Below, in pieces: positions 55,155-63,445 of a DNA stretch of 64,000 nucleotides. A program made the position numbers and the translations under genes. This stretch comes from Falsiruegeria mediterranea M17 (GTDB taxonomy: Bacteria; Pseudomonadota; Alphaproteobacteria; Rhodobacterales; Rhodobacteraceae), in the NCBI RefSeq assembly GCF_900302455.1, contig NZ_ONZG01000013.1, forward strand, positions 124,001-188,000, given 5' to 3'. Below the pieces are notes generated by a model, which was not told the origin of the DNA, made no database searches, and was given only the letters and a program-made list of their open reading frames with translations. The stretch's first letter is position 1, and each line of letters begins with the position of its first letter.

Positions 55155-55666
55155 TGGCGCTTCCTGTTTCGATCCGTATGTCCGAACTATGGTGACCCGT
55201 CTCCATGACCGCAACTAATTATGCAAATGCGGCCCGACGCAAAGCCATCTTTGGTGAATTGGATTGCCGTTCTCGACTTGCGTCCAAAGCTTGGTTTCAC
55301 AATCCAAATACATGGCAACTTCGAGACGCGCGACAAACACTGGTTTTGTTTCCTTGCTCGCACTCTGTAGCGAACGCCCTCTGGTTTCGGATTTTCATTG
55401 TACCCTTCTCCAACGACAGCATTGCGCAGATAGAGCACCCTCTGCAAAGTCGCTGTGAAAGCCGACGCGCTCATGACGTGAGCGGCCCAAAATCGACGGT
55501 GAGCGTGACCTTCGGTTTCTGCGGGTGTGGCATTCCAAGCGGCTATTGGACCAAGAGAACAGAACGAAATCTTGGCCAACTTTGGCAGGTTTGCAGCCGT
55601 TCCAACACCCAGGAAGAGAGTTGAAGTTCCTGCATGCAAAGCCATGCAGCCCGATTTGACCACGTG
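55155..55666. other. Gap of about 500 bp without a defensible gene
   Basis: Frames up to 158 codons exist on the minus strand and 139 on the plus strand, but their composition is that of non-coding DNA (mixed Arg/Ser/Cys, no motif, no ribosome site). I see no repeat or terminator that stands out. Confidence 0.45.
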
Positions 55667-57640
55667 TCAAAAAACAAACGACTCGCGATGACGTCTTGCT
55701 TCCTCAATGCCCAAGTCGTTGAGCGCCGCCTCGGTCCAGCTCATCAAAGCATCAGGTCCGCACATGTAAACTTCTCGCATTTCGAGCTCTTGGGTGGATT
55801 GAATGTCTTCAAGCTGGATGCGTCGCTCTGCCAGCTTTAGTAGGTCATCCGAGAAAGTTTCACGCAATTCATCCCGCGCTGATTGTCCAGCCAGTGAATT
55901 TCCGCCTGTGCTCTGAAATGCCATGATACGGAGACGAAGGTTGTCCGCGGCAGTTTTGTTGTGCTTCGCAAAGTGCTGCAGAACTGCGACATCATCATCC
56001 CGACCCGAAAAAAGGAGCACGATGTCGGTGAGCTTGGTTTGAGGGTATGTCTTTACCACTTGAATTATCCCATCCCACATCGCCATGAATGGGGTGATGC
56101 CAACGCCGCCCGCGATCCAAAGCATATTCGCAGGGAACTCTGGAACCTTGCCCTCGGCCAGTTCAGGAAAACAGGAGAAGCCCGCACCGGTTCCCTTGAA
56201 CTGAACAGGAAGTTTGTGCGTGATCAATTTGTCCGCATTGGCGTGTAGGACATTGGACATCAGACCGCCCGATTTTCGCTTGACGGTAACACTGACCTGA
56301 TCGGCGTGGTAAAACCTATTGTTCTCTGCGTCAAAATTCGGCGCGCTGGACAGCGTCCACGTGCGCACGTGGTCATCGTTAACAAGCTGAGGGTTCGTTT
56401 CGTTCATGTGGCTATATCCAGCATCCACGAGGCCGGAGAAGTCAAAGACGCCAAATCCTCCGGGCAATGGGGTTTTGATCGCCTCCGACAGCGCGAACTC
56501 GAAAGTGCTAATTGAGCTGGAGAGGGGTTTTGTTGCGACAAGCGTGGCCGTTAGCGGTGTTGCAACGTCGCACGTCTCGAACGCGTGCCCCTTCTGTGCC
56601 AGCTCCGCGCGCAAGTACTTTACCGGCGGATTGTAGGGCGATAGCTCTTCTTGCGATACCAGCTTGAGGTTAAGGCCTCCGCTTACGCAAACTGCCCCCG
56701 TCACTTTGATACGTGTCAGCAGGTTCGCGCGCGGCATAAGCGCATCAGCGTCATCGCCAAGCAGGTTTTCAGCCTCCCCTGTGATGTAAAGGACCTGTCC
56801 CGTTGCAAAGTCCGGAAACACCAGCCCGACTTGCGGGTCCGTCTCAATATTGCCCAGCGACTGATAGAAGCGATTGCCCGAATGATCGGGTATGACCAGA
56901 TAGGTTGTGATTTGTGCGCCATCGCCCTCTTCATAAAGCCGGGTAAAGCCAGGCGCGCCACCGCGATGATTAACCCCCATGTCGGTTTGAACGCCCGAGG
57001 CAGTGCCATCGCTGGTGTGTTTTGTCGCCAGAAACACAGTGCTTGCACGCGCCGCGACGGACTTGGCCTCGTCCGGCAACACACATGCGCGCCCCTCAAA
57101 CTCATCATAGACGAGCTCAGGGCTGCGCTGTGTGTGCTCAAGGGAACGAACCGTAATGTATTTGGGACAGTTCCCGAGGTGCTGATCGGACGCCAGTTGC
57201 AACCTGACCTTCCCCGCGTCCTCGACTGACGAATTCCTGATCGAACCCGCAATCTTGTTGCGCCTGCGATTGCTGAAATCGACCCCTACCCCTGCAAATA
57301 GTCGCTCTTCAGGGGCCACGGCCGGATCCTGGCTCAAAGCGCGAACAAGGGGGTCGTGCGGGTTGGTTTCCGCTACCACATGGGTCGTATTCTGGCCTGC
57401 AATCTGAATGCCAACCGATGGATCGCTGTCTGATCGCGTAATAAGCAGGCTCACCCATGGACGCCCGTGTCGATCAAGCGTGGCAAACGGCAAATAGGAC
57501 AGCCCCGCAAAGAAATCAGCATGCTGCTGCGGCATGTCGCTGTCTATGTAGTGCGGAATCGCATCGCTCAACTCCTTTGGAGTGTGACGTCGCCGTTGCA
57601 GCATCAACTCGCCTCTGTGCGATTTATGTATCTGTGCCAT
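55667..57640 (-). CDS. Fusion of a PNPOx-like split-barrel domain with a ferredoxin-reductase-type domain
   Basis: The 657-residue protein has an N-terminal pyridoxamine-phosphate-oxidase-like FMN split barrel (FFAGLSYLPFATLDRHGRPWVSLL near 43-66 and, after a long insertion, FYQSLGNIETDPQVGLVFPDFATGQVLYITG near 275-305). From about 370 a flavodoxin/ferredoxin-reductase module follows: LSSAPN near 450, IAGGVGITPFMAMWDGI near 530, DIVLLFSGRD, EVYMCGPDALMSW near 630. There is no C-terminal 2Fe-2S domain. It probably passes electrons from NAD(P)H to the split-barrel flavin. It is 33 bp after the GST stop, same strand. Confidence 0.85.
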   Translation of the reverse strand: MAQIHKSHRGELMLQRRRHTPKELSDAIPHYIDSDMPQQHADFFAGLSYLPFATLDRHGRPWVSLLITRSDSDPSVGIQIAGQNTTHVVAETNPHDPLVRALSQDPAVAPEERLFAGVGVDFSNRRRNKIAGSIRNSSVEDAGKVRLQLASDQHLGNCPKYITVRSLEHTQRSPELVYDEFEGRACVLPDEAKSVAARASTVFLATKHTSDGTASGVQTDMGVNHRGGAPGFTRLYEEGDGAQITTYLVIPDHSGNRFYQSLGNIETDPQVGLVFPDFATGQVLYITGEAENLLGDDADALMPRANLLTRIKVTGAVCVSGGLNLKLVSQEELSPYNPPVKYLRAELAQKGHAFETCDVATPLTATLVATKPLSSSISTFEFALSEAIKTPLPGGFGVFDFSGLVDAGYSHMNETNPQLVNDDHVRTWTLSSAPNFDAENNRFYHADQVSVTVKRKSGGLMSNVLHANADKLITHKLPVQFKGTGAGFSCFPELAEGKVPEFPANMLWIAGGVGITPFMAMWDGIIQVVKTYPQTKLTDIVLLFSGRDDDVAVLQHFAKHNKTAADNLRLRIMAFQSTGGNSLAGQSARDELRETFSDDLLKLAERRIQLEDIQSTQELEMREVYMCGPDALMSWTEAALNDLGIEEARRHRESFVF

Positions 57641-57673
57641 CGCTTGATCCTTTCACGTTAGCCGCGCCGCCTG

Positions 57674-58297
57674 TCACGCTGCAACAAGACCAACGGCTGT
57701 TGTCGGCATGGCTTCAAAACCAGGCAGCGCCTCGAACCGAGCGAGCCAAGCACGGACATTCGGGTACGGCTCGAGCGAAACATTCCCTTCAGGCGCGTGC
57801 GCCGTATAGGAGTAGCTGGCCACATCGGCGATCGTCGGCCGCCCACCAACAAGCCAATCACAGCCGGTGAGCCCGTGCTCAAGTTTTTGCATTGCCTTTT
57901 CAGCCGTCGCGGCGGCAAACTCCGGATCCAGCGGCGCGCCAAAAACGGTGATCAATCGCGCCGCGCAGGACCCAAATGCAATCTCGCCAGCCGCCAAAGT
58001 GAGCCAGCGCTGCACATGGGCTTCCCCTACCGCATCGCTGGGCATCCAGTCGGGCGCATAAGTCCGCGCGAGGTAAACAAGGATCGCGTTCGAGTCCGAA
58101 ACGATCACGTCGCCATCCTCAAGGACTGGCACTTGACCGTCGGGGTTCATGGCAAGAAATTCATGCGACTTATGCGCGCCAGCCCCCAGATCGACAGGAA
58201 CAGCCTCATGTGCAATTCCGGCAAGTTTCGCAAAGACCAAAGCGCGATGCGAGTGACCTGATTTTGCGAAATGGTGAATACGAACAGTGTTGGACAT
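57674..58297 (-). CDS. Glutathione S-transferase
   Basis: The start is ATG 58297 (MSNTVRIHHFAKSGHSHRALVFAKL), with GGAGA 5 nt upstream, giving 207 residues. The thioredoxin-like half shows FAKSGHSHRALVF, NPDGQVPVLEDGDVIVSDSNAILVYL (the Pro and Ser-Asn glutathione site), and the C-terminal half is helical (DWLVGGRPTIADVASYSYTAHA). It is the first gene of a pair with the PNPOx-FNR fusion, divergent from a LysR regulator. Together they look like a detoxification or reductive-cleavage module. Confidence 0.93.
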   Translation of the reverse strand: MSNTVRIHHFAKSGHSHRALVFAKLAGIAHEAVPVDLGAGAHKSHEFLAMNPDGQVPVLEDGDVIVSDSNAILVYLARTYAPDWMPSDAVGEAHVQRWLTLAAGEIAFGSCAARLITVFGAPLDPEFAAATAEKAMQKLEHGLTGCDWLVGGRPTIADVASYSYTAHAPEGNVSLEPYPNVRAWLARFEALPGFEAMPTTAVGLVAA

Positions 58298-58351
58298 GTG
58301 TGTCTCCATTCAGGTTTGAGTGCTTAGCAAACATTAGTCATTGTGCAATTG

Positions 58352-58364
58352 GGTGATAATCACC
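58352..58364. promoter_or_regulatory. LysR operator-like palindrome GGTGAT-A-ATCACC
   Basis: A perfect 13-bp odd palindrome lies between the GST gene (start 58297, minus) and the LysR gene (start 58405, plus), with AT-rich sequence on both sides. It fits the T-N11-A type of site bound by LysR regulators. Confidence 0.55.
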
Positions 58365-58404
58365 TATTTTTAGCCAAGTTTAAGCCCTCAGAAGGCGCAA
58401 TAAG

Positions 58405-59307
58405 ATGGACAAAATTGACCGCATGCGGGCCTTTGCGCTTGTTGCAAGGAACGCGTCTTTTACCGAGGCAGCGCAGCGCATGGGGCGGTCGGCGCGTTTG
58501 GTGAGTAAATACGTAGCTGATCTGGAGAACGCGCTTGGGGTGCAGTTGCTTAATCGAACGACCCGCAGTGTTTCTTTGACTGATGCTGGCGCGACATACC
58601 TAATGCTGTGCGAGCCACTTCTCGATGGGTTCGACGAACTGGAAGACCGGGTCAGAAATGAACAGGCGTCGCTGCGCGGAGTGATCCATATCTCGGCGCC
58701 AACAGGGTTCGGTGCATTGCGACTGGTTCCTTCGCTCGCCAATTTTGGCAAAAAACACCCTCAAGTGGAGCTCGACGTTAAATTTTCGGATCGCAGGGTG
58801 TCAATCGTTGAGGAAGGCCTCGACCTCGCCGTCAGGATTGGCCCTTTACGTGACAGTTCCCTCAAGGTCCGGCAATTGGGTCGCATGCCCTTGGTAGTCT
58901 GTGCCTCGCCCACCTATCTGGAGCAAGCAGGGTACCCGAGCCACCCCCGGGCACTGGCCACGCATGAATGCATCCTCGATGGCAACATGACAGAGCCCAC
59001 GGTTTGGAGGTTCAACGTCGGCGGCCAAGAAGAGACTGTCCAAGTGAACGGACGCTTCCGAATGAACGCTCCTGCTGCGTCAGCTCGCCTTGCGGCACAA
59101 GGTGCCGCCATCGCGCGGTGCCCGGCCTATACAGTCGCAGACGCCTTGCAGTCAGGGGATCTGGTCGAGCTTTTCGCCGAACACCGGATGTCGCCATATG
59201 TCGTCGCTGCGCTGTTCCCGCAAAACAGGCGCCTTACGGCCCGCGTACGCGCCCTCCTCGAGCACCTCGCGGGCGACCCGGAATTATGCCCTGATGACAA
59301 GCGCTGA
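58405..59307 (+). CDS. LysR-family transcriptional regulator
   Basis: The 300-residue protein has the N-terminal HTH (MRAFALVARNASFTEAAQRMGRSARLVSKYVADLENALGVQLLNRTTRSVSLTDAG read in parts) and a full substrate-binding domain (HISAPTGFGALRLVPSLANF, DLAVRIGPLRDSSL). It belongs to the DNA-binding type seen with small-molecule catabolic genes. It is divergent from gst-fusion and probably regulates it. Confidence 0.95.
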   Translation: MDKIDRMRAFALVARNASFTEAAQRMGRSARLVSKYVADLENALGVQLLNRTTRSVSLTDAGATYLMLCEPLLDGFDELEDRVRNEQASLRGVIHISAPTGFGALRLVPSLANFGKKHPQVELDVKFSDRRVSIVEEGLDLAVRIGPLRDSSLKVRQLGRMPLVVCASPTYLEQAGYPSHPRALATHECILDGNMTEPTVWRFNVGGQEETVQVNGRFRMNAPAASARLAAQGAAIARCPAYTVADALQSGDLVELFAEHRMSPYVVAALFPQNRRLTARVRALLEHLAGDPELCPDDKR

Positions 59308-59388
59308 CGACCCAAACGTGCCTTTTTTCTAGGGCTTGCCGACGAACGCTTTTGGGGAATCTGGGATTTAAGAAGACTGCTTAGCCTT

Positions 59389-60144
59389 TTAAATCGCATC
59401 CTCCGACAACCAGCGAACGCATTCCTTCAAGGCGGCTGTGTAATGGGATATGTCTTTCTTAAGCCTGAACAGCGGTACAGATATGCTGATTGCTGCAATC
59501 GGTTTGGCGTCTTCATCCAAGATGGCTGCGCCAAAACATACGATCCCCGTTTCATTTTCCTGATTGTCAAAAACGAAACCCTGCGCGCGGCATTGCGTGA
59601 TCTGCTCGCGCAATTTGATCGGATCAATCGTCGTGAAAGGGGTGATGGGCGCCAAGGTCACAGTATCCAGAATGGCGGCAAGCTCCTCATCTGACAGCGC
59701 CGCAAGATAGGCTTTGCCAACCCCGCTGGAATGAAGCGGAACAAATGTGCCTACCGTAGAGTTCATACGCACCGTCTCAAGGCTTTCGATCTTGTCAATA
59801 TAGACAAGGCCATCGCCGCTTGGCACGGCGAGATGTACGGTTTCACCCGTTTGGTCTCTGACGCGCACCAAGGCATCTCGCGCCCTTTCACGAATATCAG
59901 ACGTGGCAAGCGCAGAACGGGCGAGATTGATCAGACGCGGGCCGGGCTTGTAGCTTTTGTCCCTGAGCTGCACGATTAACCCTTCGGCCTCCAAGCCATT
60001 GAGCAGACGGTAGAGGGTTGGGCGCGTAAAAAAACATTCATCCAGAAGGTCGCCCAGAGTTGGCGGGCTGGCGCGGTCACAAATATGCTGCAGTAACCCG
60101 ATGCTACGGGCAAAGCTTTGAGTTCCCTGGACTGTATTCGCCAT
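59389..60144 (-). CDS. IclR-family transcriptional regulator
   Basis: The start is ATG 60144 (MANTVQGTQSFARSIGLLQH), with GGAGA upstream, giving 251 residues. The winged helix is TLGDLLDECFFTRPTLYRLLNGLEAEGLIVQL near residues 30-60. The ligand-binding IclR domain has GDGLVYIDKIES, GVGKAYLAALSDEEL and AAISISVPLF. It is divergent from the cupin dioxygenase and SDR genes, with two operator-like repeats between. Confidence 0.95.
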   Translation of the reverse strand: MANTVQGTQSFARSIGLLQHICDRASPPTLGDLLDECFFTRPTLYRLLNGLEAEGLIVQLRDKSYKPGPRLINLARSALATSDIRERARDALVRVRDQTGETVHLAVPSGDGLVYIDKIESLETVRMNSTVGTFVPLHSSGVGKAYLAALSDEELAAILDTVTLAPITPFTTIDPIKLREQITQCRAQGFVFDNQENETGIVCFGAAILDEDAKPIAAISISVPLFRLKKDISHYTAALKECVRWLSEDAI

Positions 60145-60185
60145 TGTGGCTCTCCAATTGACTGGGCGTGCTGGACCTGTATATT

Positions 60186-60216
60186 CCACATAATGGTCGC
60201 ACTGTCCACATTATGG
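60186..60216. promoter_or_regulatory. Two CCACATWATGG direct repeats, IclR operator candidate
   Basis: CCACATAATGG (60186-60196) and CCACATTATGG (60206-60216) are 20 bp apart start to start, that is two helical turns, and differ at one base. They sit between the IclR gene and the dioxygenase gene, as expected for an IclR tetramer site. Confidence 0.6.
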
Positions 60217-60248
60217 GCAATTAGTGATCGCAAGAGTTAGGAGCCGAA

Positions 60249-60779
60249 ATGCCGTTGACCGAAACTGATGAAAATCCGCGCGTGCCCTACAAGCATCCGA
60301 TGCCACAGGATGCTTTGCCCGAGATCGTGGTTTCTGACGCGCTGGCAGAGGATGACACACGCATGTGGGTGCAGCAGGCTGAACACGTGTTTTTCCGCCC
60401 ACTTTGCCTGAATGTCTCACAAGGCTATTGGATGAACCTGCTGAAGGTCACCAAATCTGGTGTTCTGTCGCGCCACCGGCACGCCTGTCCGGTGCATGGC
60501 TTTGTGATAAAAGGACGGTGGCATTATCTGGAACATGACTGGTTTGCCGAAGAAGGCAGCTATGTCTTTGAGCCGCCGGGGGAGACCCACACCCTAGTGG
60601 TCCCCGATGACGTAGATGAAATGATCACTTACTTTCAGGTCAACGGAGTGATGTATTACTGCGATCCTGACGGAAATCACCTTGGCTATGAAGATGTATT
60701 CACCAAGATCGACATGTGCCGCGCACATTTCGAGAAGGTTGGCCTTGGCGCTGACTATGTGAAGAACTTTATCCGGTAG
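60249..60779 (+). CDS. Cupin dioxygenase of the 2,4'-dihydroxyacetophenone dioxygenase type
   Basis: The 176-residue single-cupin protein shows VFFRPLCLNVSQGYWMNLLKVTKSGVLSRHRHACPVHGFVIKGRWHYLEHDW (metal ligands His76, His78, with His114 in PPGETHTLVV). Family members cleave aryl-alkyl ketones or similar compounds using non-haem iron. It overlaps no other gene and precedes the SDR gene by 6 bp in the same operon. The exact substrate is open. Confidence 0.85.
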   Translation: MPLTETDENPRVPYKHPMPQDALPEIVVSDALAEDDTRMWVQQAEHVFFRPLCLNVSQGYWMNLLKVTKSGVLSRHRHACPVHGFVIKGRWHYLEHDWFAEEGSYVFEPPGETHTLVVPDDVDEMITYFQVNGVMYYCDPDGNHLGYEDVFTKIDMCRAHFEKVGLGADYVKNFIR

Positions 60780-60785
60780 GTCATC

Positions 60786-61520
60786 ATGAGCAACGTAACT
60801 TACGACTTCGCGGGTCGAACTGCAGTGATCACCGGTGGTGCAGCCGGGATTGGTGCTGAAATTGCACGTCACTATGCAGCAGCGGGTGCCAATGTTGCAA
60901 TTTGGGACATGTCAGAACCAACCGATGCCCTCGAAGGTGCGATTTCATGCACAGTGGACATCAGCCAACCAAATCAGATCGCCGCAGCTGTTGCCGAAAC
61001 GCGGAAAGCCTTTGGTGGCATTGATTTTTTGTCGCATAATGCGGGCTTTGCCGGGCCTACTTTGCCGACTTGGGAAAACGACCCAGCTGTTTGGGCGCGC
61101 GTTGTAGAAGTTAACCTGACGGGCACGTTCCATCTTGCCCATGCCATTGTGCCGGTGATGCAGGAAACTGGCTTTGGCCGGATCATCAACATGGCTTCGC
61201 TTGCGGGCAAGGAAGGCACGCCTAATGCCTCGGCCTACTCGGCCTCCAAGGCTGGCGTCATCGGCTTCACCAAGTCCCTTGCGAAAGAACTGGCGCACAC
61301 TGATATCCGGGTCAATTGCATCGCTCCCGCAGCGATCAAGACGGCAATTCTGGATCAGATGGCACCGGAATTCGTGCAGATCATGATCGACAAATCGCCA
61401 ATGAAGCGCCTCGGTTGGGTTGAAGAAGCCGCGCGAATGGTGATGTGGCTCAGCTCGGAAGATTGCACATTCAACACTGGAGCCGTCTTTGACCTTTCCG
61501 GCGGCCGAGCAACTTATTGA
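60786..61520 (+). CDS. Short-chain dehydrogenase/reductase
   Basis: The 244-residue protein has the SDR features: TGGAAGIGAEIARHYAAAGANVAIWD at residues about 16-41, DFLSHNAGFAG, the catalytic Ser, and the YSASK motif (NASAYSASKAGVIGFTKSLAKELA) near 155. It is close to the 3-oxoacyl-ACP-reductase group. It forms an IclR-controlled pair with the cupin dioxygenase. The region 61521-61699 after it holds no gene I trust. Confidence 0.94.
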   Translation: MSNVTYDFAGRTAVITGGAAGIGAEIARHYAAAGANVAIWDMSEPTDALEGAISCTVDISQPNQIAAAVAETRKAFGGIDFLSHNAGFAGPTLPTWENDPAVWARVVEVNLTGTFHLAHAIVPVMQETGFGRIINMASLAGKEGTPNASAYSASKAGVIGFTKSLAKELAHTDIRVNCIAPAAIKTAILDQMAPEFVQIMIDKSPMKRLGWVEEAARMVMWLSSEDCTFNTGAVFDLSGGRATY

Positions 61521-61699
61521 CGGTGCATAAATGATCCATGAATGAGCACCTGTAGGACGCGCTCGACAAATGGCGCAAAGTGTGAAGATCAAGGGCGCGC
61601 GTGATCATTAGAAGAGTTGGGAGCTCGCGAAGGGCCAGCACATCGATTGGGGGCCGACTACGCCTTTGCCACATTACCAACCATCAAAAAGGCCGATGT

Positions 61700-63013
61700 T
61701 CACAATCCAACTTTGGTAGAGAAGAATATAAAGTCGTTCATATCGACACCAGGCGCGAACAGTCTCTGGGTCAAGGAAACAACGTCTACATTTGGCCAGG
61801 CTTTCTTTATTTCTTCGGCAAGCCTTCTTCCTTCTTCCGATTGGCCATTTGCTTCATAAGACGCAGCAAGAAAAGCTGAGGCAACGGAACTCACGGGTGC
61901 GCCATCAGTGACAGACCTTTGTAGCGCAACTATTGCACTTTGGTAATTTTCCAATTGAAAATGCGCGGCGCCCAAAGCGTTTATCCTAGGCGAACGACCA
62001 TCATATGGCAGGCCGTCCAATTCGGGATCGCAGACCCGTATCGCTTCCTTGAACCGGCCCGTAAACAGATAAATAATACCCTGGAAATCCTGTATTGTGG
62101 AATCGTTGGGCGCCAAATGTGCGCTAGCTTCTGCATAGTCTATTGCCTCATCGTGGCTACCAGCAACAAACAGTGACCAGGCTTTTGCAATCTGGGTCCA
62201 GGAGGAAGAGGGAGCCATAACTATGGCTTCATCAGAGAGGAGCAAGCCCTGATCGACCATCTGGTTTCGCGCATCTGATGGAGGCAACATGAACCCCTTC
62301 ATCGACGTCATCAAGGCAAGCCCAGCAAGGGCGTCACTATTGTAAGGGTCAAGTTCGAACGCACGCTCGAACAAAGAGAGCGAACTTTGGAGACGGACCG
62401 GATCAAACGCCGGGAAAATCAGGTATCTGGCTTGATCCACCAGCGTCACACTTTGCAAGCGCGCCGGAGAAACGTCAAATATAGCAGTGCGTTCCGCGGC
62501 CCTTCGCATCGTTTCAGTGCTATCAGAGACGTCCTTTGGACCACCAATAAATAGTATGCTTCCAACAACAAACAGGGCAAAAATCAGGCCGATCACAATG
62601 CCTGTCTTTGACAAAAAGAATGTCGAAGTGCCCGACGAGTATTGAATGGAAGCTACGGACGCGGTTTCTTTGAGTGTAGTTCCAGGCACCATCGTTTCGA
62701 ACTCTGGAACATAAGTTCCTTTAGGAACGTTGATCCGTAGCGAAGAACTCTCTTTTTCATTGAGGTAGAAGTCATCCAACATGCGCCGGAGGCGCCCCGC
62801 ATCAACCCGCACCAAGTTGGTTTGCAGATCATCTCCCATGGAACGCCCATAGACATCCATTGCAATGGTCTTGGCCTTGATCAACTCTTGACGGTCGGCG
62901 AGCGTTTCTTCGACCACGTATGTCAGAAAGTCGACGATCCGTGGAGAAGCAACGAAAGCTTCGCTAGACGTAATTTTTGCTAGAGCGCGTCGGATTTCTG
63001 TTTCCTGCGTCAC
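61700..63013 (-). CDS. Membrane-bound TPR protein with N-terminal winged-helix-like domain
   Basis: Residues about 1-110 form a DNA-binding-like domain (FVASPRIVDFLTYVVEETLADRQELIKAKTIAMDVYGRS read in parts; TNLVRVDAGRLRRMLDDFY; RINVPKGTYVPEFE). One membrane helix follows (GIVIGLIFALFVVGSILFI), then an extracytoplasmic TPR array (ARYLIFPAFDPVRLQSSLSLFERAFELDP; HLAPNDSTIQDFQGIIYLFTGRFKEAI). This design resembles CadC-like one-component sensors. GTG at 63013 (VTQETEIRRALA) fits the family; GTG at 63079 would add 22 residues. It is divergent from the sulfatase and probably regulates it. Confidence 0.85.
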   Translation of the reverse strand: MTQETEIRRALAKITSSEAFVASPRIVDFLTYVVEETLADRQELIKAKTIAMDVYGRSMGDDLQTNLVRVDAGRLRRMLDDFYLNEKESSSLRINVPKGTYVPEFETMVPGTTLKETASVASIQYSSGTSTFFLSKTGIVIGLIFALFVVGSILFIGGPKDVSDSTETMRRAAERTAIFDVSPARLQSVTLVDQARYLIFPAFDPVRLQSSLSLFERAFELDPYNSDALAGLALMTSMKGFMLPPSDARNQMVDQGLLLSDEAIVMAPSSSWTQIAKAWSLFVAGSHDEAIDYAEASAHLAPNDSTIQDFQGIIYLFTGRFKEAIRVCDPELDGLPYDGRSPRINALGAAHFQLENYQSAIVALQRSVTDGAPVSSVASAFLAASYEANGQSEEGRRLAEEIKKAWPNVDVVSLTQRLFAPGVDMNDFIFFSTKVGL

Positions 63014-63141
63014 GGCTTCCTCATGCCCTCTCGGATCGCCAGCTTTGAGTAGAGAGAAATTTATCCACAAATTCAACACATTAATGGGGTAATTTACCGT
63101 GTATCACTTCCCCATGCAGCACAGATCATAGACTTGATTGG

Positions 63142-63414
63142 GTGGCAGTCAAAACACACTGGCTGCTGCGGCCAAGCAAGAAGGGTAATTTCTTGGGAGA
63201 ACGACAGGATTACTTGCTCAATTTGAATACGGTGCGTGAAGAACGGCTCATTGATCCAATCCTGAACGAGATTTGCCTCGACTACCAGTCTCTCTTGATT
63301 GAGCTGAACGGCTTGGAAGACAACGCATCTCAGACCGAACGGGGTTTGGTCTGCCAACTCGAAAACACTCTGCTTGCTCTTAAAAATGAAATCCTGGCTC
63401 GCGTCGCGAAATGA
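63142..63414 (+). CDS. Possible small protein upstream of the sulfatase gene
   Basis: The 90-codon frame (GTG start) gives a helical, charged product (LNTVREERLIDPILNEICLDYQSLLIELNGLEDNASQ read in parts) that could be a real small protein. It lies 32 bp before the sulfatase start. No ribosome site or family is visible, so it may be leader DNA only. Confidence 0.3.
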   Translation: MAVKTHWLLRPSKKGNFLGERQDYLLNLNTVREERLIDPILNEICLDYQSLLIELNGLEDNASQTERGLVCQLENTLLALKNEILARVAK

Positions 63415-63445
63415 AACCACTTGCATCAAAGACAAAGGACCGAAA

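Noticed and set aside
55187-55663. Minus-strand frame of about 158 codons
   Set aside because: It has no motif, no ribosome site and uneven composition, so it is not defended as a gene.
61521-61699. Peptide DALDKWRK resembling the end of IS3-family transposases
   Set aside because: The match is only eight residues, broken by stop codons, without the following DDE-end motif, so it is not evidence of an insertion sequence.
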